A DNA stretch of 64,000 bases from the NCBI GenBank assembly GCA_000023405.1, contig CP001643.1, forward strand, positions 1,302,001 through 1,366,000. The letters are read 5' to 3'. The position numbers and the translations under genes are program-made. The DNA is from Brachybacterium faecium DSM 4810 (GTDB taxonomy: Bacteria; Actinomycetota; Actinomycetes; Actinomycetales; Dermabacteraceae). Positions 50,530-60,969 of this stretch are shown one piece after another (positions within the stretch are counted from its first letter, which is position 1; each line of letters begins with the position of its first letter). Below the pieces are notes generated by a model, which saw only the letters and a list, made by a program, of their open reading frames with translations, did no database searches and was not told the DNA's origin.

Positions 50530-51306
50530 ATGGACCAGCGCACAGAGGACGGCAGCGCGGGCGACGCGGACTACGGAGCCATCGGCTCCGCGTACTCGAG
50601 ATATCGCCGCCCGGACCCGCGGATCGCGGCCGTGATCGCCGATGCGCTCGGCGAGTCCCGCACCGTGCTCAACGTCGGTGCCGGCACCGGCTCCTACGAG
50701 CCGCAGGGCCGCGAGGTCACCGCCGTCGAGCCCTCGGCCGCGATGCGCGCCCAGCGCCCGGAGCATCTGCCCCGCGCCGTGGATGCGACCGCCGAGCAGC
50801 TCCCCTTCGCCGACGGCGACTTCGATGCCGCGATGGCCACCTTCAGCGTCCATCAGTGGAAGGACCCCGCCGCCGGGCTGCGTGAGATGCGGCGGGTGAC
50901 CCGCGGACCCGTCGTGGTCCTCACCTGCGATCCGCGGCGCGTCGAGGAGTTCTGGCTGGCCGAGTACGCCCCCGAGATCCTCGCGGCCGAGGCGCGCCGC
51001 TACCCCGCGCTCGAGGATCTCGCCGCCGGGCTCGGGGGCCGGGTCTCGACGAGCACCGTGCTGATCCCGCAGGGATGCACCGACGGATTCACCGAGGCTT
51101 ACTACGGCCGGCCCGAGAGCCTGCTCGATGCGGAGGCGCAGCTGGCCTGCTCGGCGTGGAACCTCGTCGAACCGGCGGTCATCGACCGCTTCACGCGGCA
51201 CCTCGCCGCCCATCTGCTCGACGGCACCTGGGATGCCGCGCACGGAGCGCTGCGCACCCGGCCGCGCTACGAGGGATCGCTCGTGCTGCTGGTCTCGCAG
51301 CCCTGA
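50530..51306 (+). CDS. class I SAM-dependent methyltransferase
   Basis: A 258-residue enzyme. 'DYGAIGSAYSRYRRPDPRI' opens the substrate-cap helix; 'VLNVGAGTGSYEP' near residue 46 is motif I, 'VTAVEPSAAM' the acidic strand, 'AEQLPFADGDFDAAMATFSVHQW' motif II, and 'REMRRVTRGPVVVLTCDP' motif III. This resembles UbiE/BioC-like small-molecule methyltransferases; the substrate is unknown. It converges on ilvD 19 bp downstream. Confidence 0.82.
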   Translation: MDQRTEDGSAGDADYGAIGSAYSRYRRPDPRIAAVIADALGESRTVLNVGAGTGSYEPQGREVTAVEPSAAMRAQRPEHLPRAVDATAEQLPFADGDFDAAMATFSVHQWKDPAAGLREMRRVTRGPVVVLTCDPRRVEEFWLAEYAPEILAAEARRYPALEDLAAGLGGRVSTSTVLIPQGCTDGFTEAYYGRPESLLDAEAQLACSAWNLVEPAVIDRFTRHLAAHLLDGTWDAAHGALRTRPRYEGSLVLLVSQP

Positions 51307-51324
51307 GCCCTGGGTCCTGAGCCC

Positions 51325-53064
51325 TCACTCCCCGAGGATCGCTCCGCGGGACGCGGACTTCACCAGCTGCACGTACTTGCCCAGCACGCCCTTGGTGAAC
51401 TTCGGCGGCAGCGGCTCCCAGCCCTCCCAGCGGGCGGCCAGCTCCTCCTCATCCACGAGCAGGTCGAGCGCCCCGGTGCTCACGTCCAGGCGGATCCGGT
51501 CCCCGTCCCGCACGACGGCGATCGGGCCGCCGTCCACGGCCTCGGGCGCGATGTGCCCGACGCACAGCCCGGTGGTGCCGCCGGAGAAGCGTCCGTCGGT
51601 CATCAGCAGCACGTCCTTGCCCAGGCCCGCGCCCTTGATCGCGCCGGTGATCGCGAGCATCTCGCGCATGCCGGGCCCGCCCTTGGGGCCCTCGTAGCGG
51701 ATCACCACCACGTCGCCGTGGTCGATGGTGCCGTCGTTCAGGGCATCCAGGGCGTGCTGCTCGCGCTCGAACACGCGCGCCGTGCCCTCGAAGACGTCCT
51801 CCTCGAAGCCGGCGGACTTCACCACCGCGCCCTCGGGCGCCAGGGAGCCGTGCAGGATCGTGATGCCGCCGGTGGGGGCGATCGGCGCCGAGGCCGGGCG
51901 CAGCACCGTGCCGTCGGCCGGCCGCGGCTGCAGCACCTCGAGGTTCTCGGCGATCGTGCGCCCGGTGACCGTCAGGCAGTCCCCGTCCAGCAGGCCCTCG
52001 TCCAGCAGCGTCTTCATCACCACCTGGATGCCGCCCACGTGGTCGACGTCGTTCATCACGTAACGGCCGTAGGGCTTGAGATCGGCGAGGTGGGGGACCT
52101 TCGCGCCGATCCGGGCGAAGTCGTCCAGGGTGAGGTCCACCTCCGCCTCGTGCGCGATCGCGAGCAGGTGCAGCACCGCGTTGGTCGAGCCGCCGAAGGC
52201 CTGGACCACCGCGATCGCGTTCTCGAAGGCGGCCTTGCTCATGATGTCGTGGCTGGTGATGCCCTGGCGGAGCATGCCGACCACGGCCTCGCCCGCGCGC
52301 CGTGCGTCCGCGTCGCGGCGGCGATCGGCCGAGGGGGGAGTGGCGGAGCCGGGGATCGACATGCCGATGGCCTCGGCGACCGTCGACATGGTGTTGGCCG
52401 TGTAGTAGCCGCCGCAGGCGCCCTCGCCCGGGCAGATCGAGCGCTCGATGCGGCCGACGTCCTCCCGGCTCATCAGCCCGCGCGCGCAGGCGCCGACGGC
52501 CTCGAAGCCGTCGATGATCGTCACGTCCTTCTCCTCTCCGGTGGAGAGGGAGACCCGGCCCGGCATGATCGTGCCCGCATAGACGAACACGCTGGCCAGG
52601 TCCAGACGGGCCGCGGCCATCAGCATGCCGGGCAGGGACTTGTCGCAGCCGGCCAGCAGCACCGAGCCGTCGAGCCGCTCGGCGCTCATCACCGTCTCGA
52701 CGCTGTCGGCGATCAGGTCGCGGGAGACGAGCGAGTAGTGCATGCCGTCGTGCCCCATGGAGATGCCGTCGGAGACGGAGATGGTGCCGAACTGCAGCGG
52801 GTAGCCGCCGCCGGAATGCACCCCCTCCTTCGCCGCCTGCGCGAGGCGGTCCAGCGACAGGTTGCAGGGGGTGATCTCGTTCCAGGAGCTGGCGATGCCG
52901 ATCTGCGGCTTGTCCCAGTCAGCGTCACCCATGCCCACCGCGCGCAGCATGCCGCGCGAGACCGTCGCGCCCAGGCCGTCGGTGACCTGGCGGCTGCGCG
53001 GTTTGATGTCGGGGGCGGAATCCCGAGTGGTGGCAGGGGCAGTGGTCTCGTCGTCGGCGTCCAT
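51325..53064 (-). CDS. ilvD: dihydroxy-acid dehydratase
   Basis: A 579-residue Fe-S dehydratase that makes 2-oxoacids in the valine, isoleucine and pantothenate routes. Cluster Cys residues are visible in '[13 protein letters not shown]', '[13 protein letters not shown]' and '[14 protein letters not shown]'. '[17 protein letters not shown]' and the C-terminal '[17 protein letters not shown]'-type region (with '[11 protein letters not shown]') are typical of IlvD/Edd. The start is ATG 53064 with TAGGGT 6 nt upstream. It stands alone without other ilv genes, as is common in actinobacteria. Confidence 0.95.
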   Translation of the reverse strand: MDADDETTAPATTRDSAPDIKPRSRQVTDGLGATVSRGMLRAVGMGDADWDKPQIGIASSWNEITPCNLSLDRLAQAAKEGVHSGGGYPLQFGTISVSDGISMGHDGMHYSLVSRDLIADSVETVMSAERLDGSVLLAGCDKSLPGMLMAAARLDLASVFVYAGTIMPGRVSLSTGEEKDVTIIDGFEAVGACARGLMSREDVGRIERSICPGEGACGGYYTANTMSTVAEAIGMSIPGSATPPSADRRRDADARRAGEAVVGMLRQGITSHDIMSKAAFENAIAVVQAFGGSTNAVLHLLAIAHEAEVDLTLDDFARIGAKVPHLADLKPYGRYVMNDVDHVGGIQVVMKTLLDEGLLDGDCLTVTGRTIAENLEVLQPRPADGTVLRPASAPIAPTGGITILHGSLAPEGAVVKSAGFEEDVFEGTARVFEREQHALDALNDGTIDHGDVVVIRYEGPKGGPGMREMLAITGAIKGAGLGKDVLLMTDGRFSGGTTGLCVGHIAPEAVDGGPIAVVRDGDRIRLDVSTGALDLLVDEEELAARWEGWEPLPPKFTKGVLGKYVQLVKSASRGAILGE

Positions 53065-53070
53065 GCTCCG

Positions 53071-53076
53071 ACCCTA
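53071..53076 (-). promoter_or_regulatory. -10 box (TAGGGT) of ilvD
   Basis: TAGGGT on the minus strand is followed by 6 nt and the ATG, indicating a leaderless mRNA. Confidence 0.5.
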
Positions 53077-53129
53077 GGACTCCGCACCCCTGATGTACAC
53101 GGGCGACGCGCACGGCGCGCCGCGCCGAC

Positions 53130-54386
53130 TCAGCGCACGCGGGGGCGGGGCTCCTCCTCGAGGCGGCGCACCCGGCTGAGCTGGGTGACGTGCTCGGGGC
53201 CGAGGTCCTGCAGGGTGGGGACCTGCAGCAGCTTCATGGTGCGCTCCACCTGATCGGAGAGGATCGCGATCGCCCGGTCCACGCCCTGCCGGCCGCCGGC
53301 CATGAGGCCGTACAGGTAGGCGCGGCCGATGAGGGTGAAGTCCGCGCCGAGCGCGATCGCGGCGACGATGTCGGCGCCGCTGCGGATCCCGGTGTCCAGG
53401 ATGATCTCCATGTCATCGCCCACCTCGCGCGCGACCTGGGGCAGAAGGTGGAAGGGGACCGGGGCCCGGTCCAGCTGCCGGCCGCCGTGGTTGGACAGCA
53501 CGATCGCGTCGACCCCGAGATCCGCGAGCTTCTTCGCGTCCTCGAGCGTCTGGACGCCCTTGACCGCGAACTTCCCCGGCCACATGCGGCGGATCTCGGC
53601 GAGGTCCTCGACGTCGATCGAGGGATCCATCGCGGAGTCGAGCAGCTCGCCGACGGTGCCGCCGGTCTGGGACAGGGAGGCGAACTCGAGCTTCGCGGTG
53701 GTGAGGAAGTCCCACCACCACCAGGGGCGCGGGATCGCGTTGATGACGGTGCCGAGGCTCAGCTGCGGCGGGATGGAGAAGCCGTTGCGGGAGTCGCGCA
53801 GCCGGGCGCCGGCCACGGGGGTGTCCACGGTGAAGTACAGGGTGTCGTAGCCCGCCTGTGCCGCCCGCTCGACGAGGCCGTAGGAGATCTCGCGCTGCTT
53901 CATCACGTAGAGCTGGAACCAGTTGCGGCCCAGCGGGTTCGCGGCGTGGACCTCCTCGATCGAGGTGGTGCCCAGCGTCGAGAGGGTGAAGGGGATGCCG
54001 GCCGCTCCCGCGGCGGAGGCGCCCGCGATCTCGCCCTCGGTCTGCATGAGCCGGGTGAAGCCGGTGGGGGCGATGCCGAAGGGCTGTGCGGAGCTGCCGC
54101 CGAGGATCTGCGCGGTGGTGTCCACCGTGGAGACGTCGTGCAGGATCGAGGGGTGGAACTCGATGTCCTCGAAGGCTTCGACGGAGCGGTCCATCGAGAT
54201 CTCGCCCTCGGCGGCTCCGTCGGTGTAGTCGAAGGCGGCCGCGGGGGTGCGCCGCTTGGCGATCGTCCGCAGATCCTCGATGGTCAGCGCCGAGGAGAGG
54301 CGGCGGCGCTTGCCGTCGAGGTCGATCGGCTTGAACGTCATCAGCTCGAGGATCTCGGCGGGGCGGGGGATCTGGCGCTGCACCAT
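53130..54386 (-). CDS. lldD: FMN-dependent L-lactate dehydrogenase / alpha-hydroxy-acid oxidase
   Basis: A 418-residue membrane-associated flavoprotein that oxidises L-lactate to pyruvate and feeds electrons to the respiratory chain. Landmarks are '[16 protein letters not shown]' near residue 47, '[19 protein letters not shown]' near 105, '[10 protein letters not shown]' near 150, the active-site '[15 protein letters not shown]' near 305 with catalytic His and Arg, and '[20 protein letters not shown]' for the FMN phosphate. A divergent GntR/FadR gene 195 bp away and a GTGGTC-A-GACCAC palindrome between them match LldR control of lactate use. Confidence 0.92.
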   Translation of the reverse strand: MVQRQIPRPAEILELMTFKPIDLDGKRRRLSSALTIEDLRTIAKRRTPAAAFDYTDGAAEGEISMDRSVEAFEDIEFHPSILHDVSTVDTTAQILGGSSAQPFGIAPTGFTRLMQTEGEIAGASAAGAAGIPFTLSTLGTTSIEEVHAANPLGRNWFQLYVMKQREISYGLVERAAQAGYDTLYFTVDTPVAGARLRDSRNGFSIPPQLSLGTVINAIPRPWWWWDFLTTAKLEFASLSQTGGTVGELLDSAMDPSIDVEDLAEIRRMWPGKFAVKGVQTLEDAKKLADLGVDAIVLSNHGGRQLDRAPVPFHLLPQVAREVGDDMEIILDTGIRSGADIVAAIALGADFTLIGRAYLYGLMAGGRQGVDRAIAILSDQVERTMKLLQVPTLQDLGPEHVTQLSRVRRLEEEPRPRVR

Positions 54387-54435
54387 GGGCTCTTTCCGTC
54401 GTCGTCGTGCCGACCTCGAACTGGTCGACAATTCT

Positions 54436-54448
54436 GTGGTCAGACCAC
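54436..54448. promoter_or_regulatory. FadR/LldR-type operator (GTGGTCAGACCAC)
   Basis: A 13-bp palindrome with the TGGTC-N-GACCA core typical of FadR-subfamily GntR regulators, 50 bp upstream of lldD and 134 bp from the regulator start. It probably mediates lactate-responsive control. Confidence 0.7.
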
Positions 54449-54569
54449 ACCGGGAGCGTACGTCTCCGCGACTGCCGACGGCAAGCAGCGCCCGCCGCCG
54501 GCGCCCCGCGCAGCGTCCCTGCCGTGCTCGGCACCCGCCGCCCGGGGCGCTCGGCGCAGGGCGCTGTGC

Positions 54570-54575
54570 TAGAAC
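54570..54575 (+). promoter_or_regulatory. -10 box (TAGAAC) of the FadR-type regulator gene
   Basis: TAGAAC is followed by 6 nt and the ATG at 54582. Its last base departs from the TANNNT pattern. Confidence 0.4.
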
Positions 54576-54581
54576 AGGGCG

Positions 54582-55367
54582 ATGGTCGAGAGCACGAGAC
54601 CCGCCGCGGCGGGGGAGCGGTCCGCGAAGCCCGCGGGGAAGGACGTCCCCTGGCGGCCGGTCGCACGGTCCAGCACCCACGAGCTGGTCATCGCCGCGAT
54701 CGAGGACCAGATCATGAACGGCACCCTCGCCGTCGGCGATCTCCTCCCTCCTGAACGTGAGCTCGCCGCACACCTGCAGGTCAGCCGGGCAGGGGTCCGT
54801 GAGGCGATCCGCGTCCTCGAGGGCCATGGCGTGCTGCGCTCCGACGTCGGCTCCGGGCGGGGCGCGGGGACCTTCGTCGCCGCGCTGCCGAGCGCCGCTC
54901 TCGCGCGCTTCCTGCGCCTGCATGTCGCCCTGTCGAACTTCCGCCTCCAGGAGGTCGTCGAGGCGCGGCTCCTGCTCGAACAGACCAGCGCCGCGCTCGC
55001 TGCGGAGCGCGCCGACGCCGCGGCGCTCGCCGAGATGGAGCGGCTGCTGGCGGTGATGGACGAGCCCGGGGTGAGCCGGGAGGCGTTCAACGACGCGGAC
55101 ACCGCCTTCCACGTCGCGATCGCCGAGGCCGGCGGCAACAGCCTCTTCTCGGACATGACCGGCGCGATCCGCGGCTCCCTGCGCGCACCGATCCTCGCGG
55201 CGCTGACCCAGGTCTCCGACTGGGAGGCGGTGGCGCAGAGCCTGCGGGCACAGCATCGCGGCATCCTCGAGGCGATCGCCGACGGGCAGGCGGGCCTCGC
55301 CCGCCGGCGCACCGAGGAGCACATCCGCAGCGCCTCGGCGATGCTCCCCGGCCTGCCGGCCGAGTGA
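54582..55367 (+). CDS. GntR-family (FadR subfamily) regulator, LldR-like
   Basis: A 261-residue regulator. The winged helix-turn-helix '[32 protein letters not shown]' is split over residues 52-85. The FCD effector domain follows, with '[18 protein letters not shown]', '[14 protein letters not shown]' and '[13 protein letters not shown]', whose Asp and His residues usually bind a metal and a carboxylic acid such as lactate. It is divergent from lldD with a matching operator between, so lactate control is likely. It is convergent with prpC. Confidence 0.9.
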   Translation: MVESTRPAAAGERSAKPAGKDVPWRPVARSSTHELVIAAIEDQIMNGTLAVGDLLPPERELAAHLQVSRAGVREAIRVLEGHGVLRSDVGSGRGAGTFVAALPSAALARFLRLHVALSNFRLQEVVEARLLLEQTSAALAAERADAAALAEMERLLAVMDEPGVSREAFNDADTAFHVAIAEAGGNSLFSDMTGAIRGSLRAPILAALTQVSDWEAVAQSLRAQHRGILEAIADGQAGLARRRTEEHIRSASAMLPGLPAE

Positions 55368-55420
55368 CGCCTGCGCCGCCTCGGTGACCCACCGGCCGTC
55401 CCCGCGGCTGGTCGGGACGC

Positions 55421-56590
55421 TCAGGCGCCGGGCACCTGCCGCTCGTCGGGGCCGACGTACTCCGACAGCGGCCGGATCAGCGCGTTCTCCGCGCGCTGCT
55501 CCATCACGTGCGCCGTCCAGCCGGTGATCCGTGCGGCGATGAACAGCGGGGTGAACAGCTCGGTGTCGAAGCCCATCAGGTGATAGGTGGGGCCGGCCGG
55601 GTAGTCGAGATTGGGTTTGATGCCCTTGGCCTCGTCCATCGCCTGCTCGAGGCCGTTGTACAGGCCGAGGATCTCGTGCCGGTCGAAGTGGGCGATCATC
55701 GCGTCCATCGCCTGCTTCATCATGGGCACGCGGGAGTCGCCGTGCTTGTAGACGCGGTGGCCGAAGCCCATCACCTTCTTCTTCTGCGCGAGGGCGTCCT
55801 CCATCCACGTCTTCGCGCGCTCCTTGGCCTCGGCCTCGGATTCCTCGGGGCGGATGCCCAGCTCGTCGAAGGTGTGCATCACCGCCTCGTTCGCCCCGCC
55901 GTGCAGCGGGCCCTTGAGGGCGCCGATCGCCCCGGCGACCGCGGAGTGCAGGTCCGAGAGGGTCGAGGTGATGACCCGGGCGGTGAAGGTGGAGGCGTTG
56001 AAGGAGTGCTCGGCGTACAGCACCATCGAGATGCGGAAGGCATCGACCACCTCGGCGGCGGCCTCCTCCCCGAAGGTCATCCACAGGAAGTTCTGGGAGT
56101 AGTCCAGGTCATCCCGCGGCGGGATCGGCTCCGTCGGCCCGCCGGCGCGGCGGCGGCGCTGCTCGTAGGCGATCACGGCGGGGAGCCGGGCGAACAGCTG
56201 CCTCGCCTTCTCGAGCTCCGCCTCGCGGGAGGAGTCCTGGGCGCGGGGGTCGAGCGCGCCGAGCACGGAGACGGCGGTGCGCACCGCGTCCATGGGGTGG
56301 CAGGTGGTCGGCAGCGAATCCATCGCCGCGCGCACCTGCGGGACGAGGTCGCGGTGGGAGCGCTCGTGCGCGACGGCCTGGGCGAGCTCCTGCTCGTCAG
56401 GCAGCTCCCCGGTCCACAGCAGGTGGGCGACCGCCTCGATGCTCTGGGTCGCCGCCAGCTGGGGGACGGGGTACCCGCGATAGAGCAGGGAGTTGGTCTC
56501 GGGGTTCACCTTGGAGATGGCGGTCGTGTCGGCCACGACGCCGTTGAGCCCCTTGCGGATCTCGGGGCCGGAGGTGGTCTCGGTGGTCAT
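55421..56590 (-). CDS. prpC: 2-methylcitrate synthase
   Basis: A 389-residue citrate-synthase-fold enzyme condensing propionyl-CoA with oxaloacetate. '[12 protein letters not shown]', '[18 protein letters not shown]', the active-site His in '[13 protein letters not shown]' and in '[10 protein letters not shown]', and '[15 protein letters not shown]' with catalytic residues are visible. Its place as the last gene after prpD and prpB favours methylcitrate over citrate synthase. GGAGTGA precedes the ATG, and only 3 bp separate it from the prpB stop. Confidence 0.93.
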   Translation of the reverse strand: MTTETTSGPEIRKGLNGVVADTTAISKVNPETNSLLYRGYPVPQLAATQSIEAVAHLLWTGELPDEQELAQAVAHERSHRDLVPQVRAAMDSLPTTCHPMDAVRTAVSVLGALDPRAQDSSREAELEKARQLFARLPAVIAYEQRRRRAGGPTEPIPPRDDLDYSQNFLWMTFGEEAAAEVVDAFRISMVLYAEHSFNASTFTARVITSTLSDLHSAVAGAIGALKGPLHGGANEAVMHTFDELGIRPEESEAEAKERAKTWMEDALAQKKKVMGFGHRVYKHGDSRVPMMKQAMDAMIAHFDRHEILGLYNGLEQAMDEAKGIKPNLDYPAGPTYHLMGFDTELFTPLFIAARITGWTAHVMEQRAENALIRPLSEYVGPDERQVPGA

Positions 56591-56593
56591 TGC

Positions 56594-57532
56594 TCACTCC
56601 TTCGAGGACGGCGGTGTCTGGTCAGGGCGGTGGGCGGCTGGGACCTCGAAGTCGAAGACCGAGCTGTCGAAGCGCGTGTAGGACTCATACTCCACCAGTT
56701 CGTACAGTCGCGCACGGGTGAGCATCTCGGGCACGCGCGGTTCCTGGGTGCCCTCGGCCGCGATCGTCTCCAGCACCCGCTCGGCCGCGCCCATCGCGGC
56801 GCGCAGCAGGGTGACGGGGTAGATCACCATCGCGACCCCCGCCGAGGCCAGCTGCTCGCGGGTGAACAGGGCGGATTTCCCGAACTCGGTCATATTCGCC
56901 AGCACCGGCACGTCCAGCGCCGCGCACACCTGCTCGAACTCCCCGAGATCGACCAGAGCCTCGGGGAAGATCGCATCGGCCCCGGCGTCGACCAGGGCCT
57001 TCATCCTGTCGATGGCGGCGTCGAGCCCGTCGGTGGCGCGCAGGTCGGTGCGGGCCATGACGAGGAAGTCCCCATCCCGTCGGCCGTCGGCGGCGGCGCG
57101 GATGCGCTGCGCGGCGGTGTCGAGATCCACCATGGTCTTGCCGTCGAGGTGGCCGCACCGCTTGGGGTTGACCTGGTCCTCGATGTGGCAGCCGGCCAGG
57201 CCCGCGTCCTCGAGCTCCTGGATCGTGCGGGCCACGTTCATCGGCTCGCCGAAGCCGGTGTCGGCGTCGATGAGGCAGGGAAGATCGGTGGAGCGGGCGA
57301 TCTGCGCGCCCCGGCCGGCGACCTCGCTGAGGGTGGTCAGCCCGATGTCCGGCAGCCCCAGCTCATTGGCGATCACCGCGCCGGAGACGTAGACGCCGGG
57401 GAAGCCCTTCTCCTCGATCAGCTTCGCGGACAGCGGCGTGAACGCCCCGGGGAAGGGCTGCGCCGCACCGGGGGTGAGCAGCTCGCGCAGCGCGCGGCGC
57501 TTCTGGGAGGGGGAGAGGGTGCTCGACAGCAT
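56594..57532 (-). CDS. prpB: 2-methylisocitrate lyase
   Basis: A 312-residue ICL/PEPM-family lyase that splits 2-methylisocitrate into pyruvate and succinate, the last step of the methylcitrate cycle. 'PGAFTPLSAKLIEEKGFPGVYVSG', 'LIDADTGFGEP' (Mg site), 'HIEDQVNPKRCGHLDGK' with the catalytic KRCGH, and 'ARTDLRATDGLDAAIDR' are diagnostic. The ATG shares a base with the prpD stop (TGATG), showing translational coupling. Confidence 0.95.
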   Translation of the reverse strand: MLSSTLSPSQKRRALRELLTPGAAQPFPGAFTPLSAKLIEEKGFPGVYVSGAVIANELGLPDIGLTTLSEVAGRGAQIARSTDLPCLIDADTGFGEPMNVARTIQELEDAGLAGCHIEDQVNPKRCGHLDGKTMVDLDTAAQRIRAAADGRRDGDFLVMARTDLRATDGLDAAIDRMKALVDAGADAIFPEALVDLGEFEQVCAALDVPVLANMTEFGKSALFTREQLASAGVAMVIYPVTLLRAAMGAAERVLETIAAEGTQEPRVPEMLTRARLYELVEYESYTRFDSSVFDFEVPAAHRPDQTPPSSKE

Positions 57533-59049
57533 CAGAACAGCCCCTTCGGTGCGGCCGACGGATCGAGGACCCCCGCGGCGGCCAGGACGTTCAGCCTGCC
57601 GAGCTCCCCGGCGGGCAGCTCCGCCAGGTGCGCCGCCGCCTCGAGGAAGCGGTCGATCTCGGCCTCCGCGACGAGCCCGTCGGCGAGGGTGCGGAACTTG
57701 TGCACGTACTGCTCGCGCGCGAAGGGGCGGGCGCCCAGCGGGTGGGCATCGGCCACGGCGATGCTGTCCTCGATCACGGTCCCGTCGGTGAGGGTGATGA
57801 CCACGGCGCCGCCGAAGGCCTTCTCCGCGAGGTCCAGGGAGTGGTACCGGCGGGTCCACTCCGGGTCCTCCTCGGTGGTGACCTTGTGCCAGAGGGCGAC
57901 GGTGTCCGGGCGGCCCGCGCGCTCGGGGGCGTAGGAGTCCACGTGGTGCCAGGCGCCGTCCTGCAGGGCGACGGTGAAGATGTACGGGATCGAGTGGTCG
58001 AGGGTCTCCCGCGAGGCTGTCGGATCGTACTTCTGCGGATCGTTCGCGCCGGAGCCGATCACGTAGTGGGTGTGGTGCGAGGTGCGGATGAGGATCGAGG
58101 CGACCTGCTCCGGATCGGCGGCCTCGGGGTGCTCGGCGTGCAGCTTGCGGGCCAGGTCGATCCACGCCTGGGCCTGGTATTCGGCGGAGTGCTCCTTGGT
58201 GTACGTGTCCAGGATGGCGCGCTTGGTCTCGCCGGCCTCGGGCAGCGGCACGGTGTAGCGGGCGTCGGGGCCGTCCAGCAGCCAGGCGATCACGCCGTCC
58301 TCGCCCTCGTAGATCGGGACCGGGGAGGTCTGTCCGCGCATCGCCCGGTCCGCGGCCTCGACGGCCATCTTCCCGGCGAACGCGGGGGCGTGCGCCTTCC
58401 AGGTGGAGATCTCTCCCTTGCGGGACTGGCGCGTGGCGGTCGTGGTGTGCAGGGCCTGGCCGATGGCCTGGAAGATGGTCTCGGTGTCCAGGCCCAGCAG
58501 CGTGCCGATCCCGGCGGCGGCCGAGGGGCCGAGATGCGCCACGTGGTCGATCTTGTGCTGGTGTAGGCAGATCGCGCGCACCAGGTCGACCTGCAGCTCG
58601 TAGCCGGTGGCGAGGCCGCGGATCAGGTCGCGGCCGGAGCGGCCGGTGTGCTCGGCGACCGCGAGGATCGGGGGGATGTTGTCGCCGGGGTGGGAGTAGT
58701 CCGCGGCGAGGAAGGTGTCGTGGTAGTCGAGCTCGCGCACGGCGACCCCGTTGGCCCAGGCGGCCCATTCCGGGGAGGTGCGCTCCTCGGCGCCGAACAC
58801 GGAGGCGCCGTGACCGCCGCGGGAGACGGGATGGCTGAGCGCCTGTGCGCGGGCGGAGACGATCGGGTCGCGGGTCACCGAGGCGATCGCGACGGAGGCG
58901 TTGTCGATGATCCGGTTGATGATCATCTCCTCGACGTCGGCTTCGACCTCGACCGGGTCGACGGCGACCTCGGCCATCTTCCAGGCCAGCTGGCCCTCGT
59001 GCGGCAGGTTCTCGTCGGAGCGGTGGACGCGGACGTCGTGGTCTCTCAT
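57532..59049 (-). CDS. prpD: 2-methylcitrate dehydratase
   Basis: A 505-residue MmgE/PrpD enzyme converting 2-methylcitrate to 2-methyl-cis-aconitate. '[12 protein letters not shown]', '[21 protein letters not shown]' near residue 105, '[22 protein letters not shown]', '[20 protein letters not shown]' and '[18 protein letters not shown]' match the family. The start overlaps the regulator stop by ATGA, and the end overlaps prpB. It is an internal gene of the [16 protein letters not shown] operon. Confidence 0.95.
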   Translation of the reverse strand: MRDHDVRVHRSDENLPHEGQLAWKMAEVAVDPVEVEADVEEMIINRIIDNASVAIASVTRDPIVSARAQALSHPVSRGGHGASVFGAEERTSPEWAAWANGVAVRELDYHDTFLAADYSHPGDNIPPILAVAEHTGRSGRDLIRGLATGYELQVDLVRAICLHQHKIDHVAHLGPSAAAGIGTLLGLDTETIFQAIGQALHTTTATRQSRKGEISTWKAHAPAFAGKMAVEAADRAMRGQTSPVPIYEGEDGVIAWLLDGPDARYTVPLPEAGETKRAILDTYTKEHSAEYQAQAWIDLARKLHAEHPEAADPEQVASILIRTSHHTHYVIGSGANDPQKYDPTASRETLDHSIPYIFTVALQDGAWHHVDSYAPERAGRPDTVALWHKVTTEEDPEWTRRYHSLDLAEKAFGGAVVITLTDGTVIEDSIAVADAHPLGARPFAREQYVHKFRTLADGLVAEAEIDRFLEAAAHLAELPAGELGRLNVLAAAGVLDPSAAPKGLF

Positions 59050-59807
59050 GGTGCGGTGTCCTCGAAGGTCGGGGGTGATGTGGGGCGGGCTGGGGGTTGG
59101 TCGGTCTGCGCGCCTCGCAGCTGGGCGAGGGCGTGGCGGAGGTGGACGGTGGTCGTGGCGGCGGCGAGCTCGGGATCGCCGGCGGCGATCGCGCGGGAGA
59201 TCGCGGAGTGCTCCTGAGCCGAGGCCGCGAGCCGGGTGGGGGAGTTGCGGGCCAGGCGGCGCAGTCGTCCGAGGTGCAGGCGCAGCCCGCGCAGCGAGTC
59301 GGCGAGGTAGGGGTTGCCGCAGGCGGTGTCGAGGGCGGCATCGAGCTCTTCGGTCAGGGTGTAGTACGCGGTGGGGTCGGTGCCCGCTGCGAGCGCGGTG
59401 GTGGCCTCATCGAACCGGGCGGCCAGGTCCGTGAAGAGCGTGCAGAGACCGGAGCCGCCGGTGGGTGCGGCGTCGTCGTCGCTGTGTGTACCGGCGGTGG
59501 CGGTAGGGCCGGGGCGGTGTGCGGCGCGCTCGGCGGCGCGGCGCGCGGCGAGGGTCTCCAGGGCGATGCGGAGGTCGAAGAGGTGGGGTGCCTCGTCGAG
59601 GGACACGGCGGTGACGACGAGCCCGCGGCCGCGGGAGGGGGCGGCGAGACCGTTCGCGGTGAGGCGGGAGAGGGCTTCGCGCAACGGCGTGCGGGAGATC
59701 CCGAGGCGCGCGGACTGCTCGACCTCGCCCAGCACGGCGCCGGGCTCGAGGGTGCCCTCGACGATCTCCTCGCGGAGCGTCGTGTAGGCACGGTCGCTGG
59801 CACGCAT
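59046..59807 (-). CDS. GntR-family regulator heading the prp operon
   Basis: A 253-residue FadR-type regulator. The winged helix-turn-helix '[39 protein letters not shown]' spans about residues 11-50, and an FCD domain with '[21 protein letters not shown]' and '[15 protein letters not shown]' follows. A low-complexity insert with Thr/Asp/Ser lies near residue 110. It is the first gene of a four-gene methylcitrate operon and overlaps prpD. TGTATACA palindromes on and upstream of its -10 box point to autoregulation, probably relieved by a methylcitrate-cycle intermediate. Many prp operons use other regulator types, so this choice is notable. Confidence 0.88.
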   Translation of the reverse strand: MRASDRAYTTLREEIVEGTLEPGAVLGEVEQSARLGISRTPLREALSRLTANGLAAPSRGRGLVVTAVSLDEAPHLFDLRIALETLAARRAAERAAHRPGPTATAGTHSDDDAAPTGGSGLCTLFTDLAARFDEATTALAAGTDPTAYYTLTEELDAALDTACGNPYLADSLRGLRLHLGRLRRLARNSPTRLAASAQEHSAISRAIAAGDPELAAATTTVHLRHALAQLRGAQTDQPPARPTSPPTFEDTAP

Positions 59808-59813
59808 ACCGTC

Positions 59814-59819
59814 AGTGTA
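59814..59819 (-). promoter_or_regulatory. -10 box (TACACT) of the prp operon
   Basis: TACACT on the minus strand is followed by 6 nt and the regulator ATG at 59807 (leaderless). It overlaps operator 1. Confidence 0.5.
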
Positions 59820-59823
59820 TACA
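59816..59823. promoter_or_regulatory. prp operator 1 (TGTATACA)
   Basis: A perfect palindrome overlapping the -10 box; the core is repeated at 59879-59886. Confidence 0.6.
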
Positions 59824-59877
59824 GCCGGCGAGAGGTGAGGTCGAGTTGGGGGTGATTGTCGAGCGCTGGGGCGCCGT

Positions 59878-59887
59878 GTGTATACAC
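59878..59887. promoter_or_regulatory. prp operator 2 (GTGTATACAC)
   Basis: A perfect 10-bp palindrome. Centre-to-centre distance to operator 1 is 63 bp, six helical turns, which allows same-face binding or looping. Confidence 0.6.
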
Positions 59888-59919
59888 GACGCGGCTGGTG
59901 TCCTCGGTTGTCGGCGAGG

Positions 59920-60969
59920 TCAGATGGTGCGGTGGGTGGCGTGCGGGTCGCTGGGGCCCTCGGTGTCGGCGGTGCGTGCGGGAATCCAGGGATCCTCGTC
60001 CTCGTCGACGGGGACGTCGCCGTTGACGAGACGGGATTCGAGGGATTTGGAGTAGACGGGGACGGGATCGGAGGAGATCTCGATCGTGCCGTCGATGTCC
60101 TGCCATTCACCGCCTGCGACGGAGAACTGCCCGGAGAAGGTGGTGGTGAGGGTGATGTCGTACCAGCCTTCCTGGGTGTAGGAGGCGGAGATCGTCTCGG
60201 ACGGGTACGGCTTGCCGGGGTTGCTGGTGGTGATCGTGTTCCCGTCGCCGAGATCCCAGTGATAGGAGACCGGGGTGGCGCGGATGGCCACCGGGGTGTC
60301 GAGCAGCTCGACACTGAGCTCCTGCGGCCCGGACTCGGCGTAGAGGACGTTGACCATGTTGACCGGAAGCCAGCCCTCGGCAGGGCCCGCGTGGGCTTCG
60401 AGGGCCTTGACCGGCATGCGAGCGAAGTCCTCCTGCGTCACCGTGATGACGACGGGCGGTGCTTCCTCGTATTCCGCTGTGCCCGGCAGAGCGCAGCGGA
60501 CGCCGAGGTCGGTGCTCTCGCCGCTCTCGTTGTCAATACGTGTTCCTCGCTGAGTGACACCCTCGACGGGACTCTCGACGGCGTCATTCATCTCCAGCGC
60601 ATCGCCGCGGCCGGCGAGCCTGTTGCCGGTCCCTGCTTCGCAGGACTCGGGGTGTGGGGCACAGTCCCATGCGGCCCCACCCGTGCTGAGGTCAGCGTCG
60701 CAACCAGAGAATTGGGAGACCGGGACCCAGACGTAGCTGTACTTGGACTGAGTTCTATTTCCGGGAAGTGCTGGAGCGTTGTCAGTGTTGGTGCTATCGA
60801 CCGTCTTCTGGGTCTGGCCATCACGCGTCTCCATCTCGATGTCGCTGTCGTTGACCTTCCCGTTTGTTTGGCCAGCAAAGGAGGCGGGTAAAAAAACTAT
60901 TAACGTCAGGCCTAAAGAAAGTGCTAGGAGCGACTTCAGTGGTAGGCGACGGTCAGCTCGTGAGGACAT
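59920..60969 (-). CDS. secreted protein with a PKD-like domain
   Basis: A 349-residue exported protein. The signal peptide 'RRLPLKSLLALSLGLTLIVFL' is followed by 'PASFAG' as a likely cleavage site. The middle is Asp/Ser/Thr-rich with two pairs of Cys ('SGCDADL', 'WDCAPHPESCEAG') that could form disulfides. Near residue 240, 'SYHWDLGDGNTITTSNPG' and 'ASYTQEGWYDITLTTTFSG' form a PKD fold, common in cell-surface adhesion or carbohydrate proteins. Its ATG overlaps the stop of the upstream lipoprotein gene by 17 nt, so the two are an operon. The specific role is unknown. Confidence 0.8.
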   Translation of the reverse strand: MSSRADRRLPLKSLLALSLGLTLIVFLPASFAGQTNGKVNDSDIEMETRDGQTQKTVDSTNTDNAPALPGNRTQSKYSYVWVPVSQFSGCDADLSTGGAAWDCAPHPESCEAGTGNRLAGRGDALEMNDAVESPVEGVTQRGTRIDNESGESTDLGVRCALPGTAEYEEAPPVVITVTQEDFARMPVKALEAHAGPAEGWLPVNMVNVLYAESGPQELSVELLDTPVAIRATPVSYHWDLGDGNTITTSNPGKPYPSETISASYTQEGWYDITLTTTFSGQFSVAGGEWQDIDGTIEISSDPVPVYSKSLESRLVNGDVPVDEDEDPWIPARTADTEGPSDPHATHRTI

